From the NCBI GenBank assembly GCA_009776515.1, contig WRNP01000001.1, positions 1-20,583 of the forward strand: 20,583 nt of DNA. The letters run 5' to 3'. The stretch is from Dehalococcoidia bacterium (GTDB lineage Bacteria; Chloroflexota; Dehalococcoidia; Dehalococcoidales; UBA1222). Below the pieces are notes generated by a model. The model did no database searches. It was not told where the DNA came from and saw nothing but the letters and a program-made list of their open reading frames with translations. Positions 7,402 to 12,789 of the stretch are shown piece by piece; the first letter of the stretch is position 1; each line of letters begins with the position of its first letter. Position numbers and translations under genes: made by a program.

Positions 7402-8438
7402 AGTACTTTCAGGCGGCTGGGCAGACCTTCCATCATGCACCCGATGACCGCCGCTTCCACTCCCAACCTCTTCAGCTCGGCAGACATGGCCTCCTCTTTT
7501 TCCGGAGCTACTGCGATGAGAAGCCCCCCAGAGGTCTGTGGGTCGTAAAGAATGGCCATGGTATCCTCATCAATGCCCTCGGCATCCACAATGGGGGCAT
7601 AGAATTCCCAATTGGCATACATACCTTCTGGGATAAGGCCCATATGGGCAAACTCGCGCGCCTCAGGAATGATGGGCACGGTCTGAGCGTCTATCTTTAC
7701 CGAAAGTCCACTGGTTTCGGCCATCTCCGCCAGGTGTCCCAACAGCCCAAAGCCCGTGACGTCAGTACAGGCATGAGCCCCCACGCTGACCATGGCTTGG
7801 CTAGCCTTATCGTTAAGGGTGCTCATCTGGACAGTGGCACGATCACGTACATCATCCGGTAGCATGCCAGCCTTGAGCGCTGTGTTCAGGATACCGGTGC
7901 CCAGGGGCTTTGTCAGGATGAGACGATCAGCCGCCCGAGCACTGTTCTTAGCAACCACCTTATCCGGATGAATCACTCCGGTTACCGCTACCCCGAAGCG
8001 CACTTCGTCATTGCGCACACTGTGACCGCCCACCAAAGCGATGCCAGCCTCGCTGAGCTTGTCTAGAGCCCCTTTCAGTATCTGTCCCAAGATAGCGGGG
8101 TCCATGGTATCCGAGGGAAAGGCTACAATATTCATGGCCGTAATGGGCTTGCCACCCTTGGCATAGATATCGCTCACGCCGTTGGCTGTAGCAATCATAC
8201 CGAATACGTAAGGGTCATCGGCAATGGCCGCAATGAGATCCACTGTCTCTACAATGGCCAGATCGTCAGTGAGCTTGTACACACCAGCATCGTCCGATAC
8301 CCCAGCCAGAACATTCGGGTTCGGGGGGATTTTGATACACCCCAGAGCTTTAGCTAAGTCACCCGGACTCAGCTTTGCTCCTCAACCCGAGTAATGCGAT
8401 AGGGCAGTAAGGCGAATCTCCGTTGCTCCGTCTGCCAA
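7398..8438 (-). CDS. selD: Selenophosphate synthetase SelD with Sec19 (in-frame UGA)
   Basis: SelD makes selenophosphate from selenide and ATP. An ORF that ends at the first in-frame stop would begin at GTG 8282 and lack the N-terminus. Reading upstream through TGA 8382-8384 restores the catalytic segment: TEIRLTALSHYSGUGAKLSP, then GDLAKALGCIKIPPNPNVLA and GVSDDAGVYKLTDDLAIVET. The Sec (residue 19) occupies the position of E. coli Cys17 and K22 that of Lys20, the two essential residues. SelD with Sec at this place is known, e.g. in Haemophilus. The next in-frame stop upstream is at 8451-8453, so the start must lie between it and residue 8; TTG at 8436-8438 has AAGGAG 6-7 nt upstream. This gives 346 residues (E. 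coli 347). Downstream motifs VDDPYxFG-like (IADDPYVFGMIATAN), SDIYAKGGKP, GGHSVRNDEV, TKPLGTG and TDVTGFGLLGH are intact. The gene follows selC by 52 bp and overlaps selA by 4 bp. Confidence 0.92.
8352..8374 (-). promoter_or_regulatory. Candidate bacterial SECIS hairpin in selD
   Basis: Beginning 8 nt after the UGA, the selD mRNA has AGCUGAGUC and GACUUAGCU forming a 9-bp stem (one G-U pair, the rest Watson-Crick) with a CGGGU loop. The apical loop lies 17-21 nt after the UGA and contains GGU, as expected for a SelB-binding SECIS placed within the coding region. The E. coli fdhF SECIS also exposes GU in its loop at a similar distance. No bulged U is obvious in the stem, which differs from E. 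coli. The structure encodes AKLSPGDLAK, so it is constrained by protein sequence as well. Confidence 0.75.
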
Positions 8439-8490
8439 ACAGATCTCCTTTTAAAAATACTAAACCAAAGCGCGGCTCATAGTGGTACAG

Positions 8491-8581
8491 CGGAGGGGGA
8501 GGGAATCGAACCCCCCGCGACAGGTCAACTGCCGCCAACGGATTTGAAGTCCGCAAGACCCACCAGAGCCTATCCGCCTCC
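8491..8581 (-). tRNA. selC: tRNA-Sec (anticodon UCA)
   Basis: The minus strand folds as a selenocysteine tRNA. The anticodon arm GCGGA-CUUCAAA-UCCGU carries UCA at 8547-8545. The D arm has the diagnostic 6-bp stem and 4-nt loop (AGGCUC-UGGU-GGGUCU). The variable arm is long (7-bp stem GCGGCAG/CUGUCGC, loop UUGAC), and the T loop is UUCGAUU. The acceptor strands are GGAGGCGG and CCCCCUCC with G73 at 8491; the sixth pair is a C-C mismatch. Acceptor plus T stem give 12 bp if the molecule starts at G8581, or 13 bp if C8582-G8491 is counted. No CCA is encoded. It stands 52 bp upstream of selD in the same orientation, and a promoter abuts its 5' end. Confidence 0.95.
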
Positions 8582-8588
8582 GCTTGAT

Positions 8589-8597
8589 ATTATAACA
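8589..8597 (-). promoter_or_regulatory. Extended -10 promoter of selC (selC-selDAB)
   Basis: On the minus strand TGTTATAAT is a perfect extended -10 (TGnTATAAT), with the hexamer at 8589-8594. No good -35 lies at 16-18 nt (AATTTG or CAATTT), which is typical for extended -10 promoters. The expected start at about 8582 coincides with the first base of tRNA-Sec. No terminator is seen between selC and selD, so this promoter may also serve the whole selDAB operon. Confidence 0.6.
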
Positions 8598-8716
8598 GAT
8601 TGAGGCTTGCGCAAATTGGCACTTTCAAGATCACCTGACCAAAGCACCGTTATACCCTTCATCGCAACGAGCCAACTAAGGAGCTTTTGATTATCTCAAA
8701 TCTCACCGGAGAATTG

Positions 8717-8776
8717 TTAGTGGGCGATAATATCATGGCAGGAGCCGCGGGCACTTCGAAGGCAAACTTTGCACAT
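8717..8776 (-). CDS. Possible 19-residue Cys-rich peptide
   Basis: A minus-strand ATG at 8776 has a strong AGGAGG 5 nt upstream and opens a 19-codon frame, MCKVCLRSARGSCHDIIAH, ending with TAA at 8717-8719. It contains a CxxC and a further Cys-His. It lies about 130 nt after a B12-binding radical SAM gene in the same orientation, and its ribosome-binding site is within one arm of a 9-bp inverted repeat. No homology is recognised and a chance ORF is quite possible. The same frame stays open upstream to 8929, overlapping the radical SAM gene. Confidence 0.2.
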   Translation of the reverse strand: MCKVCLRSARGSCHDIIAH

Positions 8777-8791
8777 AGCCGCCTCCTGCCA
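8736..8791. repeat. 9-bp inverted repeat with palindromes in the loop
   Basis: TGGCAGGAG (8736-8744) and CTCCTGCCA (8783-8791) are perfect inverted arms around 38 nt. The loop itself contains the palindromes CTTCGAAG (8754-8761) and GCAAACTTTGC (8762-8772). No T-run follows on either side. Confidence 0.55.
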
Positions 8792-8802
8792 GTACGCCTC
8801 AC

Positions 8803-8832
8803 CACCTCTCGCCAACGCTAAAGGGCGAGGTG
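8803..8832. repeat. Bulged 9-bp hairpin after the radical SAM gene
   Basis: CAC-CT-CTCGCC (8803-8813) pairs with GGCGAGGTG (8824-8832), with a 2-nt bulge and a 10-nt loop. It lies 73 nt downstream of the radical SAM stop on the minus strand. There is no U-tract, so a terminator function is doubtful. Confidence 0.45.
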
Positions 8833-8904
8833 ATTGCCATAATAATGACCCCATCATGCGCACGCAAGGTAGTAGCTGTTGCCCTCGGTACGACAGAGTT
8901 TTGC

Positions 8905-10611
8905 CTATTTCCCCGTAATCATCCGCCACAATGCGCTCAGATAGCGTAGCCGGAGTGCCCCCAGCGGCACCTCTATAAGCTGGCGATGTTGCACCGCGGC
9001 AAAATCGTTCACCTGGCCTATCTCCGTCCAGAGGTGCGCCGTCTCTTCCTGCCGACCATTTTGTATCAGGACGTCTATCTTCTCCTCCAATCGCCGAGCC
9101 TGTGCAATACGGGCAATCTGCGCCTCTGCCAAGGCTCCGCTGATCTGCCCGTATTTGGCCTTAGCGCGAGTGAGACGAATGGTTGCCTCGTAGGTCACGT
9201 CCATGATGTCATCGCGGGAAAGCCATTGGGTCTCGTAGTTTAAGATATGCTTCCAACTAGGCTGGAGCAGAGCTTGTCGGTGTTCAGCTAGGGTACGATA
9301 ATGAAGTTTGTAGCCGTAGCGCTCAGGATGCTCAAAAGCTAAGCTTCCAGGATCAAGGAAAGGGGCAAGCGGCCCCTGATATATGATCAGTCGGGGATCA
9401 CCATCAAAGCGACGCAAGAGCTGCTCGCAATAAGCCACATCGGCGAGCACAGCTTCCCGTGTTTGCCTCGGCAGGCCGATCATAAAATAGACTTCGAAGC
9501 GCCGGGCACCACTGGAGAGCCCCACAGTAATGGTTTCTTCTAATGCCGCGTTGGTATAGTTCAGCCCAAGCGCCCGCCTTATGTCCGAGTCATGCGAGTG
9601 GGGTGAGATGGACAGCCCAAACTGCGGAGCAGCCAAAGAGATATCTGTAACGAAGCGCGCCGGGGCAGGCCAGTAAAGCTCAAACATCACAGTATTGCCC
9701 ACCGGTTCACGTTGTAGGCGATGCAAAAAATCTGCCGCTTGGTTCTCGCCACCCTGGCGGATATCGGACAGAACAAAGATTGGGCCCCGGCTAAGGCGGC
9801 TCAGGTTTTTAACATCGCGGTGGATCTCCTCCGGAGAACGGAAAGCTGTCTCTTGCCGACCCACAACTTTCTTCAGGGCACTCTTTGAGCCGCCACAGAA
9901 GATGCATTGCTGCTCACAACCACGGCAGGTAAAGACTGCCGTGATGGGATGGCTCAGCCAGCCCTTGAAAGGAATGATGCTTTTTAAGTCACGATAACGG
10001 ATAACCTGGCGCAACATCATGCCATAATGGTCACGCATCACACCTCCCAGATGCTTTGGGACGTGGCTCAGCGCATTCTCTCTCACCGTGCCCCGGCTGT
10101 CTTTCCAAACCAGGTTCGCTACCGAACCCAGTCGGCGGCTCTTAAAAGTACGCAGAAGCGCTCGCATAGGCTCCTCAGCAGAATCACCGCGCATGACATA
10201 ATCTATTTCGGGGTATTCTATCAACTCCCGCCAATAATAGGAGGCAGTGAAGCCCCCGAGAACAATTTTAGCCAGTGGATGGCATTTCTTTACTAATCTG
10301 GCTATCTCCACAGCTCCATGGGCATGCACCATCCAGTGCAGGTCAATACCAAAGAGGGGAGCCTCCAACTTCTGAATGAATTTTTCGACATCAAATCGTG
10401 CGTCCCGCAACATACGATAGGCCAAGTTGACAATGCGCACCAGGTAGCCGGCCTTTTCCAGATATTCAACTAGACTGGCAAATCCCAGAGGGTACATCTC
10501 AAAGACCGGGGTGGCTGGAACCAGATCGGATACTGGCCCATAGAGTTGCGGAGCCTTCCGGAAGTCATAAACATGAGGGGCATGTAAAAGAATAAGGTCG
10601 GGGCTTTTCAT
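8905..10611 (-). CDS. B12-binding/radical SAM protein, Ta0216-like
   Basis: A 568-residue radical SAM enzyme with an N-terminal cobalamin-binding-like region (about 1-190). It begins DLILLHAPHVYDFRKAPQLY and contains VFEMYPLGFASLVEYLEKAGY and KIVLGGFTASYY. The radical SAM core follows, with the 4Fe-4S motif C232-EQQ-C236-IF-C239 preceded by an extra Cys229 (CRGC). The order, length and the VYDFR...YGP..D..P.TPVFEMYP opening fit the family defined as B12-binding/radical SAM Ta0216 (TIGR04190), whose substrate is unknown. The canonical B12 DxHxxG motif is not evident, so cobalamin binding is inferred from family, not seen. The ATG at 10611 fits the conserved N-terminus, but its ribosome-binding site is poor: the nearest GGGAG is 13 nt away, inside a terminator hairpin. 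It lies downstream of secG. Confidence 0.85.
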   Translation of the reverse strand: MKSPDLILLHAPHVYDFRKAPQLYGPVSDLVPATPVFEMYPLGFASLVEYLEKAGYLVRIVNLAYRMLRDARFDVEKFIQKLEAPLFGIDLHWMVHAHGAVEIARLVKKCHPLAKIVLGGFTASYYWRELIEYPEIDYVMRGDSAEEPMRALLRTFKSRRLGSVANLVWKDSRGTVRENALSHVPKHLGGVMRDHYGMMLRQVIRYRDLKSIIPFKGWLSHPITAVFTCRGCEQQCIFCGGSKSALKKVVGRQETAFRSPEEIHRDVKNLSRLSRGPIFVLSDIRQGGENQAADFLHRLQREPVGNTVMFELYWPAPARFVTDISLAAPQFGLSISPHSHDSDIRRALGLNYTNAALEETITVGLSSGARRFEVYFMIGLPRQTREAVLADVAYCEQLLRRFDGDPRLIIYQGPLAPFLDPGSLAFEHPERYGYKLHYRTLAEHRQALLQPSWKHILNYETQWLSRDDIMDVTYEATIRLTRAKAKYGQISGALAEAQIARIAQARRLEEKIDVLIQNGRQEETAHLWTEIGQVNDFAAVQHRQLIEVPLGALRLRYLSALWRMITGK

Positions 10612-10654
10612 AAAATAAAACCATCTCCCGCTGAGGTCTTCACATCAGCGGGAG
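10612..10654 (-). terminator. Intrinsic terminator after secG
   Basis: On the minus strand a perfect 10-bp stem (CTCCCGCTGA and TCAGCGGGAG, 10-nt loop, 10625-10654) is followed by ATGG-TTTT-A-TTTT. It lies 25 nt after the secG stop and is a convincing rho-independent terminator. Its U-tract ends directly at the start codon of the radical SAM gene. Confidence 0.8.
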
Positions 10655-10679
10655 TCAGTGATTGCATGCAGTTTTATTG

Positions 10680-10898
10680 TCAGCTTACAGCCAACAGAGC
10701 CAGCGAGATGCCCGCGAAAAGTACCGCCAGCACTATGGTAAGCTGAAATAGGGTCTTTTCCAACCCGCGTTTGGTGCGATAGACAGTGTCTGCCTGCCCA
10801 AAAATCCCCCCCAGCCCACCTCCCCGCACCTGGAGCAGGAGTACCAGGGTTAGCGCCACCGCAAGTACCATCTGAGCTATGATTAGGAAGATTGTCAT
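10680..10898 (-). CDS. secG: Preprotein translocase subunit SecG
   Basis: A 72-residue membrane protein that assists SecYE and SecA in protein export. Two membrane helices are visible (about 2-22 and 49-70). They flank the conserved cytoplasmic loop RGGGLGGIFGQADTVYRTKR, the SecG signature, followed by GLEKTLFQLTIVLAVLF. The start ATG at 10898 overlaps the gatB stop codon as TAATG, with GGGGGAA 6-7 nt upstream, so it is translated together with gatB. A strong terminator follows. SecA is encoded on the other strand about 2 kb away. Confidence 0.95.
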   Translation of the reverse strand: MTIFLIIAQMVLAVALTLVLLLQVRGGGLGGIFGQADTVYRTKRGLEKTLFQLTIVLAVLFAGISLALLAVS

Positions 10899-12367
10899 TA
10901 TTGTTCCCCCAATTTTTTGGTCAAAAGTTCTGTTACCACGACTGGACTCGCCCGTCCCTTGGTCAAGCGCATTACCTGCCCGACCATGAACTTAAGCGCC
11001 TGGGGCTTGCCTCCTTTGAAGTCGGCAACGGCACCGGCGTTACCTTGGATGACCTCGGTTACCACCCGTTCCAACTCCGCTACGTCGCTTATCTGGGCAA
11101 GTCCCTTTTCTCTAATTATATCACCTGCTGAGCGACCTGTGGCGAACATCTCCTCCAGCACAGCCTTGCCTGTGCCAGCATTAATGACCTCACGCTCTAC
11201 CAACAAGACAAGCTCAGCAAGTCCCGCCGGACTAACACGCCCACTAAAATTGGCAATATCAGTATTACGGTCGTTAATGATACCCGCGACCGCCCCTAAA
11301 AGCCAATTGCTTATCTCCTTAGGCAAGGACACGGCAGATACCGTTGCCTCAAAATAATCAGCAAGTTCGCGGCTTCCGGTAAGGATGGTAGCGTCGTAGA
11401 CAGGTATGGCATATTGCGTTATGAAGCGTGCACAGCGGATATCAGGTAACTCGGGCAGCTTTGCCGTTATTTCCCTGACCCATCCTTCAGACGGTGCCAG
11501 CGGTGGCAGGTCAGGTTCGGGAAAATAGCGGTAGTCGTGAGCAAATTCCTTACTTCGCTGAGAGACAGTCTTGCCCTCGGCTTCCACCCAACCGCGCGTT
11601 TCCTGACTCACCCGCCCACCCGCCAGCACCACTTGGCGCTGCCGATCAGCCTCATATTCCAGTGCCCGAAACACGGCGCGGAAACTATTCATGTTCTTGA
11701 CTTCGACCTTAGGCATGAATTCGCTCGTCCCCACCGGACGGATACTGATATTGGCATCACAACGAAAGCTACCCTCCTCCATATTGGCCGCAGAGACACC
11801 AAGATACCACAGCATCACGCGGAGCTTCATGAGGTATTGGCGCGCCTCCTCTGGTGAGCGCATGTCCGGCTCACTCACAATCTCCATAAGCGGCATGCCA
11901 GAGCGATTCACGTCCATCAGGCTGTAACCGCCGTCTTCAGCCCGATGCAACAACTTAGCTACATCCTCTTCCAAGTGCACCCGCGTGATACCGATTACGC
12001 GGTGACACCCTTCGACTTCAAGCGCTAGCCAGCCCTTCAACCCAAGCGGCTGGTCGTATTGCGAGATCTGGTAGCCCTTCATGAGATCAGGATAGGGATA
12101 ATTCTTGCGATCAAATTTGGAATAGGACGGGACTGAGCAGTTTAAGGCTAGCGCAGTCATGATAGTGTATTCCACCGCCCGCCGATTGATGGTAGGCAAA
12201 ACCCCTGGCATCCCCAGGCAGACAGGGCAGACATGAGTGTTGGGGGGGGCATCGGCATAAGACGCCGCGCAACGGCAAAACATCTTGCTTTCAGTGGCAA
12301 GCTGCGCATGCACCTCAAGCCCGATGACGGTTTCGTATTCTACGGCGGGGGTGGCTCCAGTTGTCAT
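10898..12367 (-). CDS. gatB: Asp-tRNA(Asn)/Glu-tRNA(Gln) amidotransferase subunit B
   Basis: GatB binds the misacylated tRNA and activates its carboxylate with ATP; ammonia comes from GatA. The protein is 489 residues, full length. It opens EYETVIGLEVHAQLATESKM, with the zinc-site cysteines C31, C33, C47 and C50 (FCRC...CPVC). Further family motifs are GMPGVLPTINRRAVE, KFDRKNYPYPDLMKGYQISQ, RVHLEEDVAKL, VDVN-type DVNRSGMPLMEIVSEPD and CDANISIRPVG. The C-terminal YqeY-like tail follows from about 330. gatA and gatC are not in the window, so the complex must be completed elsewhere. The ATG at 12367 begins 5-7 nt after the start expected from the promoter at 12380-12408. Confidence 0.96.
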   Translation of the reverse strand: MTTGATPAVEYETVIGLEVHAQLATESKMFCRCAASYADAPPNTHVCPVCLGMPGVLPTINRRAVEYTIMTALALNCSVPSYSKFDRKNYPYPDLMKGYQISQYDQPLGLKGWLALEVEGCHRVIGITRVHLEEDVAKLLHRAEDGGYSLMDVNRSGMPLMEIVSEPDMRSPEEARQYLMKLRVMLWYLGVSAANMEEGSFRCDANISIRPVGTSEFMPKVEVKNMNSFRAVFRALEYEADRQRQVVLAGGRVSQETRGWVEAEGKTVSQRSKEFAHDYRYFPEPDLPPLAPSEGWVREITAKLPELPDIRCARFITQYAIPVYDATILTGSRELADYFEATVSAVSLPKEISNWLLGAVAGIINDRNTDIANFSGRVSPAGLAELVLLVEREVINAGTGKAVLEEMFATGRSAGDIIREKGLAQISDVAELERVVTEVIQGNAGAVADFKGGKPQALKFMVGQVMRLTKGRASPVVVTELLTKKLGEQ

Positions 12368-12379
12368 AAACTGCTTCCC

Positions 12380-12408
12380 AGTATATCAACATCGCTCTTT
12401 ACTGACAA
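12380..12408 (-). promoter_or_regulatory. Sigma-70-type promoter of gatB-secG
   Basis: On the minus strand TTGTCA (12403-12408), a 17-nt spacer and TATACT (12380-12385) form a near-consensus promoter. The expected transcription start is about 12372-12374, only 5-7 nt before the gatB ATG. The GGGAAG resembling a Shine-Dalgarno would then lie upstream of the transcript. Confidence 0.7.
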
Positions 12409-12486
12409 GACCAACTTGAATTTCGGGAGGCGACAACCCATCTTCTACGCCATCGCCTTCCTGTTCCCCTCCACTCGTAATAAGCC

Positions 12487-12515
12487 CTGAACGTTTACGC
12501 CTGATGCTGTATAAT
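12487..12515 (+). promoter_or_regulatory. Candidate promoter upstream of secA
   Basis: A perfect TATAAT at 12510-12515 on the plus strand is preceded at 17 nt by CTGAAC (3 of 6 to consensus). The predicted start is at 12519-12522, exactly at the base of the foldable segment 12521-12646. It would give secA a leader of about 270 nt, or drive a separate small RNA. Confidence 0.5.
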
Positions 12516-12520
12516 ATAGG

Positions 12521-12646
12521 CCTATGGAAACATTTTCCGTTCGCGGGGTGAACTGCAAGCCCAAGCCGCAAAAGGCCTGTCGGACAGTTTCGGTAGTCCA
12601 TCGACCATGCAGCCCCAAACCCCAGACTCGCGGTACGTTTTCATGG
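12521..12646 (+). ncRNA. Candidate structured RNA or secA leader
   Basis: CCUAUGGAAAC (12521-12531) pairs with GUUUUCAUGG (12637-12646) as a 10-bp stem with one bulged U and one G-U pair, closing a segment of about 125 nt. Inside, CCG/CGG (12537-12539 with 12631-12633), GGGG/CCCC (12545-12548 with 12613-12616) and CUGC/GCAG (12553-12556 with 12609-12612) continue a rod-like fold. Small hairpins such as GGAC/GUCC (12582-12585 with 12596-12599) sit at the tip. It begins where the TATAAT promoter predicts transcription to start. It could be a free small RNA or a regulatory leader of secA. I see no signature of SRP RNA, RNase P or tmRNA, and 6S RNA cannot be judged by eye. A 41-codon ORF without a Shine-Dalgarno also spans it (ATG 12524). 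Confidence 0.4.
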
Positions 12647-12789
12647 TGAACGGTATGGGCGAACGTCGCGTCCTGATCAAGAGAGCGCCTCCGACGAGGT
12701 AGAAAGATAATAAAGGCTGTAACAGATGAAGAAATCAGATTATCGGATTAGAGCTCTGGGTATTTTTGGGCAGAAGGAGATTGCACTCC

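Larger units (their letters stand above)
8598..8904. other. Spacer between radical SAM gene and selC
   Basis: About 300 bp without a recognisable conserved gene. It holds two sizeable hairpins (8736-8791 and 8803-8832) and a possible 19-codon Cys-rich ORF, annotated separately. No intrinsic terminator with a U-tract was found for the radical SAM gene, which ends at 8905. Confidence 0.5.
12368..12789. other. Divergent spacer between gatB and secA
   Basis: About 420 bp between divergent genes. It contains the gatB promoter, the plus-strand TATAAT promoter and the foldable segment annotated above. The remaining 140 bases before secA contain a short GCGA-ACG-TCGC hairpin (12658-12668) and the secA ribosome-binding site; nothing else was recognised. 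Confidence 0.5.

Noticed and set aside
7398..8282. SelD starting at the GTG 8282
   Set aside because: It would lack the conserved N-terminus with the catalytic residue, which is clearly encoded upstream through the in-frame UGA.
8717..8929. Full 70-codon ORF overlapping the radical SAM gene end
   Set aside because: The long form overlaps a well-supported gene in another frame; only the 19-codon 3' part with its own AGGAGG was kept, at low confidence.
8905..9243. Plus-strand ORFs inside the radical SAM gene
   Set aside because: They are in other frames of a gene with clear domain motifs on the minus strand.
12386..12601. Minus-strand ORF of 71 codons upstream of gatB
   Set aside because: No convincing Shine-Dalgarno, no recognisable motif, and it lies across the gatB promoter and the folded segment.
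12521..12649. SecM-like secretion-sensing leader peptide
   Set aside because: The 41-codon ORF has no signal peptide, no known arrest motif and no Shine-Dalgarno; an RNA structure explains the segment better.
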